The notes beneath the pieces are model-generated. The model searched no databases and had not been told where the DNA came from. It was given only the letters and a program-made list of their open reading frames with translations. Position numbers and translations under genes: made by a program. A stretch of DNA of 64,000 nucleotides from a virus: the IMG/VR virus record IMGVR_UViG_3300020419_001305, positions 1 to 64,000 of that record; one strand, written 5' to 3'. Of the stretch, positions 47,501-54,083 are shown in pieces; the first letter of the stretch is position 1, and every line of letters starts with the position of its first letter.

Positions 47501-49396
47501 AACTATCCAAGTATTATTTACGGTGAGCCTGTTAATGCGGCTACCCAAGCAAATGAGGTTGTTGAAAGAGGAAAAGGAAGAGTATTCTTTGCCTCAACTG
47601 ACCAAGACGGATTCTTTAGAATTGGTAAGTTCTTTAGTGTAGACCAAGGAACAGGTACAGTTACATTCGCGGCAAGCATAGCAATCAGTAACTTAGACGG
47701 ACTAGGATTTAAACAAGGTGTAAGAATTACAGAATTCAGTAATGACGACACTATGTCAGATGCTGATCCAGCGGCAGTTCCAACTGAATTTGCAACTGAA
47801 TCGTTTACTACAAGAAGGTTACACTTTGACCGCGGCGGCATACTACAAACAGTAGGAACCATAGGTCCAGGTGTTGTTGCTAGAGATGGTACAACGCCAT
47901 TGACAGGAAATTTAAGTGCTGGTAGCTTTAAAATATTTAACCATGCTGATCCAACTAACCAACAAGATGTAACAACTAAATCTTATGTAGATGCTAGAAC
48001 ACCTTTTGGTAGTGAAGCAATAGGAGTTAATATTGCTAACAGAGCAACAAACGATTTCTTAGTTTGGAATGGATCCAGTTATGATAACGCTAGTCCGGCA
48101 GGTGATATTGGTATAAGCGTTGTTGGTAACATTGCTACGTTTTCAATTACCGCAGATAGTATTGTTAACGCAGACGTTAACACTAATGCCGCAATAGCTC
48201 AAAGCAAGTTGGCAATGAATGCCGCAAGTACAAGGGCTAACGCAACAGGTATTACACAAGCCGACTTAGGATTAGCAAGTTTTGATTCAGGTGACTTTAC
48301 TGTTACTAACGGATTTGTTACATTAAAAGAAGGTAGTGTTGATTACTCAGACTTACCTGATATGGCAACTAAAACAGTTTTAGCTAACATCACAGGTGGA
48401 ACAGCAGATACGGTTGCAGTTACAATTGACGACTTAGTTGATAACTACAGTAAATTTACAACCACTGGTGTTGCTTCTAGAATTGTTAAGACTGGAACAG
48501 ATGGTAGTATTGACACACAAAAATTAAAATTAGATAACTATGAAGTTTTAGATCAAACTAACTTAACAATGACACTTAAGACACCTGGTGGTGCTAAAGT
48601 GTTTGATACTGTTGGATCTGTACCAAGTAATACTACAACAACATATCCTGGTTCAATACAAATTGGTGGAACAGATACAACACCATCTTTCTTCCAAAAG
48701 AATAGTAGTTATGGAGATCCAAGTGATGCTACTCTTAATGAACCAAGACTAGCAAGTGATTGGGTGTATACTTCGTTTATTGAAGCACCTGGAGAAAAAG
48801 GAGCTTCGTCAACTGGTATTGCTGTTGGAGCTGGTACAGGATTTACAGCGGCAGGTGAGATAGCAATTATAGCAAACAATAACGTAGCGGCTATCAAGTT
48901 TACACAAACAGCGGCAAGTCCTTCAAGTAATAACGGTTATGCTTTAGGAACATCAGCTTTAAGATACTCAACTGTATATGCCACAGCATTAGATGGGTTG
49001 GCTACATCAGCAAAATATGCTGACTTGGCAGAGAATTATCTAGCAGATGCGGAATACGAAGTAGGAACTGTTTTGATCTTTGGTGGTGAACAGGAACTTA
49101 CAACGACAGATATGAAAGGTGATACCAAAGTAGCAGGAGTTGTTTCGGAAAATCCAGCACACTTGATGAACAGTCAACTAGAAGGCGATCATGTAACACC
49201 GTTAGCATTACAAGGTAGAACTCCTTGTAAGGTAATTGGACAAGTTAAAAAAGGTGACATGATAGTTACAAGTGCTATAGCAGGGTATGGTATGGTAAAC
49301 AACGTACCAGGTATAGGAACAATAATTGGTAAAGCAGTGGGCACAAAAGATGATGACGGACACGGCATTGTTGAAGTTGTGATAGGGAGAGTATAA
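41513..49396 (+). CDS. giant tail-fibre/adhesin-like structural protein
   Basis: 2627 residues. N-terminus: module GNDGTGDSIREAFKKANENFTEL shared with three nearby proteins. Residues about 600-1100 contain four diverged copies of a roughly 75-residue beta unit (VGTSxxxHTYVxGG ... HGLxxGNxVxL ... C). Residues about 1250-1300 (CIHVESGIYYEDYPIKVPDNV) suggest a pectate-lyase-like beta helix. The C-terminal 150 residues (YADLAENYLADAEYEVGTVLIF ... VVSENPAHLMN) resemble phage fibre C-terminal domains of the self-cleaving or chaperone type. Probably host recognition. Translation starts 3 nt after the IscA-like stop without a strong RBS. Confidence 0.88.
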   Translation: MARQDIYLGVEGNDGTGDSIREAFKKANENFTELYAVFGQGGTISFTALSDSPSAITPNGVLIGNTTGTELIAKTLTGGTGISIDNTSLTNITITNTGANINADTSPILGGPLSGNAVYPIGKINTSAAAIAEFNSTHASQITIDDIVTDKKYQDKNYAPHTITQSNKSVYARTEPTDDNEYTQTITEYSSGNVVISGHGFDNSFNGTQWKYSTTNTAPNGLTNNTNYFIRFVSENQISLHTSKAEAQNDNDLTRVKVNIGLGTTTAVTGTDVIKDQSYNESLYGNYRVDEVMPRNASVRRQGDELAGSLYLADHPGYLAGTTGPIEDRQAATKLYVDNSSYASTEDLFVTKQGDDTQANTPVGFEGRGLSYAYGSLKAAALKAQEIMESAPIEPGAYRQTITYNAGDNISLVTLAETKTTNALAKSAIKYLQGSKKFVQKSVVDYVKDNFPQHSFFDTNVINKNTESLLFKNKKFIQEEVTAWINYQINTGATVSYSDGTANFTGFKYSSAKCKRDVGYIVDAWENDLARGGNIETRRIASSYLAGAVNAVNKNTSNAGNTVNQIAQTNAALEFARDLVKDYILTGTAYPTKQGYFQVNASNLTANAFRFYIGTSSYANVYVNGGVVTKSDGTALNVSNFTYDYTTGFADVTTTTTHGLSAGNTVQLTGVNVNCTYDGATTEKIYPELNSQANCYKFVVQNADFLGNSPTTNGFQIYVGPSKYAHTYISGGTAKGNLTEFSPTGATYNPTTGDMVITIGSHSLTTSNTIEIEPNSFTFTCAKDNNATLHSYPRKESVTSSPSSDPAYNTALAITAVGGTTITVNVGISSDTSAHTFVGARRNAVKYYTANTSISGFNYSNTNGYATVTTSSAHGLVAGNKVELADIYLSCTAPTTSNTYYPQPIYGDYGTGNSDIPTRATALTELIVDVIANGLGKVPAPVQPQKSNNTCERDLGLIIDGMIIDIRNGTNSNFNALQAAKRYFSTPSGAKARISQKAETLAALTKAKSYVRSVVSNTDLKRQSRLFSVESANLTTTQFQIAVGTSNTVHTYVRGGTVTFGNTVFTINNFSYNNVTGKGLITTTTAHGLTTGNVVQIDDVVFECNTGIKEYPGEFSTDIPQYLDSTLTTVSDTIKNALDNQFDIIIDILTNGFTAVDTYTVVEGSTYKIQFSNGGSNYYTDQGINSNVDILPGKIIVGKTTGARGRIVKYTSGVDLGNVAYDEVEVVLVEPKEFRIGEELEYGNGTKEKQICIHVESGIYYEDYPIKVPDNVSIKGTDFRRCQIRPAPRISQSPWAKTYFYRDKLLDNLQITDFTGADIATAQDITLTGINEAGGIITVSPADNIAPIAWDGAWFYTDNGAVGLISNADGGSDFNVTLTVDILPNLGTISAGAWHVKKTVNYGYHYLTDPGDATSVAKRNDQMDVFLMNDATRLANMSFQGHGGFAQVLDPAGQVLIKSPYTQVCGSFSGSANKQAFRGGMFIDGFSGNLETVITSKDDNYTLNVQSAAGTGLRVRRPQTPAPFFINGVRYQVDAISEYDGGAGTAKLLINKLSNGGSGYSDAIPGGGTNIFIQTAGNRSMLANDYTQVNDLGYGLFVNNAGLSEQVSTFTYYNHIAFFSNNGSEIRALNCSNANGNFGLVAAGSDPNETVDAITSIRTMQQPAKVYNDASNTYGFGAISHAAGVNTIHLYDCDYHPYPNSLIDVYERDGSGNITALNTYEVTAVSVLSVPTSNSGGYSGATGPTGRKGANLPIYRLNISGDTGLASAITGNHNPSLASDASSYVIMRMNKNHLFSGVSGVTSIRPSTALIFDENPGRVYRTISFNNQDSDNSALAADRFQIVFDSGFSHLNLTVNQTEAVNNTYAGSGTTMGATVGDVVIAIEKLTATGIARINNNDMIMAWGGKLHQVTNYTDRTTFATVQLGDVAASNINSDSGLFSGAGIAKKVYSAGGTTAITLTLSLAGNEAANITVGISTLRANGHDFDKIGTGGFNTTNYPSIIYGEPVNAATQANEVVERGKGRVFFASTDQDGFFRIGKFFSVDQGTGTVTFAASIAISNLDGLGFKQGVRITEFSNDDTMSDADPAAVPTEFATESFTTRRLHFDRGGILQTVGTIGPGVVARDGTTPLTGNLSAGSFKIFNHADPTNQQDVTTKSYVDARTPFGSEAIGVNIANRATNDFLVWNGSSYDNASPAGDIGISVVGNIATFSITADSIVNADVNTNAAIAQSKLAMNAASTRANATGITQADLGLASFDSGDFTVTNGFVTLKEGSVDYSDLPDMATKTVLANITGGTADTVAVTIDDLVDNYSKFTTTGVASRIVKTGTDGSIDTQKLKLDNYEVLDQTNLTMTLKTPGGAKVFDTVGSVPSNTTTTYPGSIQIGGTDTTPSFFQKNSSYGDPSDATLNEPRLASDWVYTSFIEAPGEKGASSTGIAVGAGTGFTAAGEIAIIANNNVAAIKFTQTAASPSSNNGYALGTSALRYSTVYATALDGLATSAKYADLAENYLADAEYEVGTVLIFGGEQELTTTDMKGDTKVAGVVSENPAHLMNSQLEGDHVTPLALQGRTPCKVIGQVKKGDMIVTSAIAGYGMVNNVPGIGTIIGKAVGTKDDDGHGIVEVVIGRV
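43327..44840 (+). repeat. internal ~75-residue protein repeats in the giant fibre gene
   Basis: Repeat copies begin near 43327, 43651, 44079 (partial) and 44618. Shared positions include IGTSSYANVYVNGG / VGPSKYAHTYISGG / VGTSNTVHTYVRGG and HGLSAGNTV / HGLVAGNKV / HGLTTGNVV. DNA identity is low, so the repeats are old at the protein level. Confidence 0.7.
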
Positions 49397-49677
49397 TGGC
49401 TATTCTAACTATAAACATAGGAACAAGTGCAAACAAAGGCGATGGTGATCCGTTAAGAGTAGCATTTGATAAAATTAACAAAAACTTTGCGGAACTTGAT
49501 GTTAGTAATACTAAAAGAGACGTTGTTGGTTCAGTGTTCGCAGACGATTCTACATTATTAGTAGATGCTGTAAATGGAGTAATACCAGGGTACGTTAGTT
49601 TAACAACACTAAAATCAACAGTAGCGGCAAGCACCGACTTCGCAGATTTTAAAAACCGAATAGCGGCGCTGAGTTAG
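49396..49677 (+). CDS. short fibre-cluster protein with DGTGD-type N-module
   Basis: 93 residues, starting inside the stop of the giant gene. It consists mainly of the N-terminal module (INIGTSANKGDGDPLRVAFDK then NKNFAELD) plus a short beta tail. Perhaps a minimal attachment or capping subunit. Confidence 0.75.
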   Translation: MAILTINIGTSANKGDGDPLRVAFDKINKNFAELDVSNTKRDVVGSVFADDSTLLVDAVNGVIPGYVSLTTLKSTVAASTDFADFKNRIAALS

Positions 49678-49692
49678 AGAGGATGATTAAAC

Positions 49693-51732
49693 ATGGCAAA
49701 TAGATTTCCAATTATAGTTGATAGAGATGATCAAAACAAGCTAAAAGAATTACCGGCAGGTGATAATCTCGATCTTACAGGATCAGGTATAGTTGGTGCT
49801 GGAAGCATTGCGGCAACAGGACTAACAATAGGTGGTGTCAGTTATAATCCTTTCAGTGGTAGCTACACAGATCTAACAAATAAACCAACAGTAGCCGCGA
49901 ACACAGGCGAATTACCAGAAGGTACTAATTTATACTTTACCAATGAGCGAGTAGACGATAGGGTTGCGGCAGTACTAAGAGAAGGTACTGGAATAGATAT
50001 CGTGTATGACGATCTTGCTGGAACTATTACAATTACAAATACAGGAACAAGCAGTGGAGGTAGTGGAGGACTTGCTCCAGCGACAAACTTTGACGGATTA
50101 GCAAATAATCAAATTATTAAATATTCAACTACAGGCAATACCGATGGTGGAGCGGCATGGGTAAACGGAAGCATTAACTACAGTGAGATAATCGGAACAC
50201 CTAGTCTTGCTACTGTGGCTACCACTGGTAGTTATACTAATCTTACAAATAAACCTACTTTGGTAGATGACATAAGTGATTTACTAGATGTAGATACTAT
50301 TTCAAATCCTCCTTCTACAGGACAGGTACTTAAATGGGACGGTGCTAAATGGGCACCCGCAGATGATATTACAACAGGAGGCTCGGGACTCAACGCAGAT
50401 ACACTTGATGGATTCGATGGATCATACTATTTAAATTACGCAAACTTAACAAACAAACCAACTTTATTTGACAGTCAGTTTAGTTCGTTGACAGGAACTC
50501 CTACAACTTTATCAGGTTATGGAATTACAGATGCCATTAGTTCTAATCAAAGCTATACACAAAACGGATCTATTACTATTAATGATGACAATGGATTACA
50601 AATCGGCGGCAGTTCTATTAGTAAAGTTTCATTAGGTATAACAGGCGGTAATGTTGTTTTACAAAATTTAGTTAATGAACAAGACTTTGAAATAAAAGTC
50701 AAACCTATTGCTGGTGTAATCACAGCATTAAAAGTTGATACAGGTTCTGGTAGAGTAGGTATATACAAAACAACACCAACAAGAACACTAGACGTTGGAG
50801 GCGACGTTGGTGCTACAAACTTCTTTGGTGGCGGATCAAACTTAACAGATATTACTCTTACACAGGTTACTACAGCTGGATCAGAAACAACCAACAGCGT
50901 AAGTTTTGGAAATGTAAATCCATCGGCTGATAGCACATACAGTTTAGGATCTAACACTATTAGATGGGCAAACACTTATACGGATAACTTGTCCATTGAC
51001 GGAGGTTCAACATTCGCAGATGGAGCATTAAGTATTAAAACAGGCACAGGTAGTGTAGCTAGAATTGATTTATATTGTGAAACAAACAATGTACACTACG
51101 TTAGAATAGAACCACCAGCACATGCTAACTATAGCGGAAACGTAACATTGACATTGCCTAACGCTTCAGGTACTATTGCTCGTACAGCAGATATCCCAAC
51201 TGTTCCTTCTACTATAAGTTCGTTTACTAATGACTCAGGTTATCTTACAGGAATAACAGGCCAGGCTATTAATAATTTGGCTGATGTAAACATCTCAGCT
51301 TTGGCAAACGGCGAAATTTTAAAATGGAATAGTAGTACTAATTATTGGGAAAACGGCACAGGCGGCGGTCAGGTTGGAAACTTTACACTATCTAATAGTG
51401 TAATTGACACAGACGATAGTTCACAGATTGTAATGACTCCAAGTGTTAGAATGAGCAGTGACCTTACTGTTGATGGAAATTTAACAGCACAAAAATTTAC
51501 AGCTGATACATTTGAAAGTTCTGGTGTAGGTACACCACAAATAGATAGTGCTAGTTCTATTGAACTTATAGCACAGGATCAAGTTAAGATTACAAGCAGT
51601 CCTTTACGTCTAGCAAGTTTTACAAGCACACAAAGAGATGCATTAACAGCCGGCAACGGAGATACTATTTACAATACAACAACTAACAAGTTCCAAGGAT
51701 ATGCAAACGGTGCTTGGGTTGATTTACATTAA
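49693..51732 (+). CDS. tail-fibre-like protein
   Basis: 679 residues, beta-rich and Asn/Thr/Ser/Gly-rich. The motif YTDLTNKPT recurs (SYTDLTNKPTV, SYTNLTNKPTL, NYANLTNKPTL), a phrase common in phage fibre shafts. The C-terminus (TQRDALTAGNGDTIYNTTTNK FQGYANGAW) is a typical fibre tip domain. AGAGAGGATG lies upstream. Probably trimeric and involved in adsorption. Confidence 0.82.
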   Translation: MANRFPIIVDRDDQNKLKELPAGDNLDLTGSGIVGAGSIAATGLTIGGVSYNPFSGSYTDLTNKPTVAANTGELPEGTNLYFTNERVDDRVAAVLREGTGIDIVYDDLAGTITITNTGTSSGGSGGLAPATNFDGLANNQIIKYSTTGNTDGGAAWVNGSINYSEIIGTPSLATVATTGSYTNLTNKPTLVDDISDLLDVDTISNPPSTGQVLKWDGAKWAPADDITTGGSGLNADTLDGFDGSYYLNYANLTNKPTLFDSQFSSLTGTPTTLSGYGITDAISSNQSYTQNGSITINDDNGLQIGGSSISKVSLGITGGNVVLQNLVNEQDFEIKVKPIAGVITALKVDTGSGRVGIYKTTPTRTLDVGGDVGATNFFGGGSNLTDITLTQVTTAGSETTNSVSFGNVNPSADSTYSLGSNTIRWANTYTDNLSIDGGSTFADGALSIKTGTGSVARIDLYCETNNVHYVRIEPPAHANYSGNVTLTLPNASGTIARTADIPTVPSTISSFTNDSGYLTGITGQAINNLADVNISALANGEILKWNSSTNYWENGTGGGQVGNFTLSNSVIDTDDSSQIVMTPSVRMSSDLTVDGNLTAQKFTADTFESSGVGTPQIDSASSIELIAQDQVKITSSPLRLASFTSTQRDALTAGNGDTIYNTTTNKFQGYANGAWVDLH

Positions 51733-51741
51733 GGAGCAGAC

Positions 51742-53346
51742 ATGAGTGAAAAAGAATATGTTGTTACCTTAAACAAAGGTGTTGACTATAGTGAATTTAA
51801 TCAAGAAATGATTGCTTCGACTGGAGCAGGAGATATTCCGAATAGAACTGTAGACGTTGCTGACCCTAGAGCTTTATCAACAAGAAACACGCACTATGCT
51901 CTTACAGATGCTGAAGCAGTCGCTTTACGCAGTGATAGTAGAGTTACTGATGTACAGCTACGTCCTGAAGATAGAGATGATATTGAAATTGGATATGATG
52001 CTGTTCAAACAGCTAATTTTAATAAGTCATCTTCTGATTCGGGCGATTACAGAGACTGGGGTAAAATAAGACATAGCTTTGTAGAAAACAAATATGGAAC
52101 ATCAACTTCTTTAAGTTCTAATCCATTTGATAGACCTTATTCAATGGACGGCACTGGTGTTGATATTGTTATACAAGATAGCGGTCTCCAAGTAGACCAT
52201 CCTGAATTTAATGATGCCAGCGGAGTATCAAGAGTACAGCTAATTGATTGGTATTCAGAATCAGGAATATCTGGTTCACAAAGTGTTAACCATTACAGAG
52301 ACTATGATGGACATGGTACACATTGTGGAGGAACAGCAACTGGATTAAACTTTGGTTGGGCTAATAATTCAAAAGTATATAGTGTAAAAGTAAGTGGTTT
52401 AGAAGGTAGTGGAGATAGTGGCGGTATTAGTACAAGTTTATGCTTTGATGTAATCAAAGGTTGGCATCAAAATAAACCAGTAGATCCAAAGACAGGATAT
52501 AAAAGACCTACTATAGTAAATGCTAGTTGGGGTTACAGCGGAAATATAGGACAAAGTTTTTCTAACATAGAAAGCTACGTCTATAGAGGAGTCACTTATA
52601 ATTCAAGCACAGCTGGTTGGGATAGCACATCAACAGCATATCATAGAGACACATATGGATTTTATCCTTATTATAGATTTCCAGCTTACAGATATCCATT
52701 AAGGATTGCTTCTGTTGATGCTGATGTACAAGATTGTATAGATGCTGGCGTACATATTTGTATAGCCGCAGGTAATAATAGTTTCAAAGCAGATACTTCT
52801 GTAGGACCAGGAGTGGATTACAATAATGTAATTTTTTGGAGTGGTGGTTCAAACAACTTCTATCATAGAGGTAGTTCTCCTTTTGATGAAGGAGCCAATA
52901 TGGTAGGTTGTACAGATAGCACTCCTGAAAACGCAACAACAGAAAGAAAGACCAGTTTCAGTACAACAGGACCAGGAGTAAGTATTTTTGCCGCTGGTGA
53001 AAATATAATGAGCTGTTTCAGTACAACAAATAGATATACTGATGGTGCGTACTTTGGGAATAGTAGTTTTAGAGTAGGAAACATAAGCGGAACATCAATG
53101 GCATCACCACAGGTATGCGGAGTGGGTGCTTTATATTTACAAGCTGATCCTAGCTTAACTCCAGCTCAATTAAAAAGTAAATTAGAAAATGATGCCTTGG
53201 CAGTCTTGAAAGACGAATCAAATAACGCTAACTACGGTGACACAACAGATATATGTGGTGCTGAAAACAGAATGTTATTTAATAGATACAATAGAGCTAA
53301 TCCTTATACCAGTAACATATACGGTATGAGAAAAAAGAATAGGTAA
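51742..53346 (+). CDS. subtilisin-like serine protease in the fibre cluster
   Basis: 534 residues. Residues 1-85 look like an inhibitor-type propeptide (KEYVVTLNKGVDYSEFNQEM ... SRVTDVQLRPE). The S8 triad is intact: Asp146 (VIQDSGLQVDHPEF), His191 (DGHGTHCGG) and Ser452 (SGTSMASPQVCG), with the oxyanion Asn in CIAAGNNSF. There is no signal peptide, so it is probably made in the cytoplasm and assembled with, or acts on, the surrounding fibre proteins. AAGGAG precedes the ATG. Confidence 0.93.
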   Translation: MSEKEYVVTLNKGVDYSEFNQEMIASTGAGDIPNRTVDVADPRALSTRNTHYALTDAEAVALRSDSRVTDVQLRPEDRDDIEIGYDAVQTANFNKSSSDSGDYRDWGKIRHSFVENKYGTSTSLSSNPFDRPYSMDGTGVDIVIQDSGLQVDHPEFNDASGVSRVQLIDWYSESGISGSQSVNHYRDYDGHGTHCGGTATGLNFGWANNSKVYSVKVSGLEGSGDSGGISTSLCFDVIKGWHQNKPVDPKTGYKRPTIVNASWGYSGNIGQSFSNIESYVYRGVTYNSSTAGWDSTSTAYHRDTYGFYPYYRFPAYRYPLRIASVDADVQDCIDAGVHICIAAGNNSFKADTSVGPGVDYNNVIFWSGGSNNFYHRGSSPFDEGANMVGCTDSTPENATTERKTSFSTTGPGVSIFAAGENIMSCFSTTNRYTDGAYFGNSSFRVGNISGTSMASPQVCGVGALYLQADPSLTPAQLKSKLENDALAVLKDESNNANYGDTTDICGAENRMLFNRYNRANPYTSNIYGMRKKNR

Positions 53347-53349
53347 ATA
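53343..53349 (+). promoter_or_regulatory. late-promoter-like box (GTAAATA)
   Basis: GTAAATACAGTAGG overlaps the protease stop codon, 16 nt before the next gene. Variant of the ATAAATA box. Confidence 0.35.
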
Positions 53350-53364
53350 CAGTAGGAAACAGAT

Positions 53365-54063
53365 ATGGCAATACAAACAGTAAACATAGGAACAATAGCA
53401 AACGACGGCACAGGTGATGACCTACGTGAAGCGTTTGTAAAAGTTAACAACAACTTCACAGAACTAGATGCTAGAGATCCTGAAAAAACTACAGGTGCTA
53501 ATCTTGGCTCAGCAGGTGAAGGAGTATTTGCTCAAGTCAATGCCGCAGAGATGCAATTTAAAAAATTAGTTGCTGGTACTGCCGTAAGTTTAGCAAGTGA
53601 TAATAACACTATTACAATAAATTCTACAGCAACTGGATTACCTCAATTACAAGTGTTTGCTGACAATACTAATGCTACTTTTGATGCTAACAATACAGCA
53701 TTAACAATAGCAGGTGGAAATTTAGTAACAACTAATTTAGTTGGAAGTACAATTACTATTACATCTGAAACTTCATTATTTACAGATACAACACCTAAAC
53801 TAGCCGCAAACTTAGACGGACAACAAAAAGAGATTATTAATACAAGCGATATTAAAAGTAAGATATACGGAGTAGATATTAGAGATATAAAAGATGTTGC
53901 TCCTTACTTGACATTTGATCAAGGACTTGTTTTTCCAACATCTTTTTCTAGTTCACTAGATTACCTAGTAGACGCTTTAAGTATTGATTTTGATAACGGA
54001 TCATCTACATTTACAGCTTCTGCTTTACCTACCGCAGATATGGGTACACTTCCTACAGCATAA
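53365..54063 (+). CDS. fibre-cluster protein with DGTGD-type N-module
   Basis: 232 residues. N-module IGTIANDGTGDDLREAFVKV then NNNFTELDARDPEK, then a beta-rich body with Asn/Thr repeats (NTNATFDANNTALTIAGGNL). Structural. It lies between the protease and the large Ig-like protein. Confidence 0.77.
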   Translation: MAIQTVNIGTIANDGTGDDLREAFVKVNNNFTELDARDPEKTTGANLGSAGEGVFAQVNAAEMQFKKLVAGTAVSLASDNNTITINSTATGLPQLQVFADNTNATFDANNTALTIAGGNLVTTNLVGSTITITSETSLFTDTTPKLAANLDGQQKEIINTSDIKSKIYGVDIRDIKDVAPYLTFDQGLVFPTSFSSSLDYLVDALSIDFDNGSSTFTASALPTADMGTLPTA

Positions 54064-54066
54064 ATA
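54060..54066 (+). promoter_or_regulatory. late-promoter-like box ATAAATA
   Basis: ATAAATATAG overlaps the preceding stop codon, 17 nt before the next start. Confidence 0.5.
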
Positions 54067-54083
54067 TAGTATAGGAGTACAAA

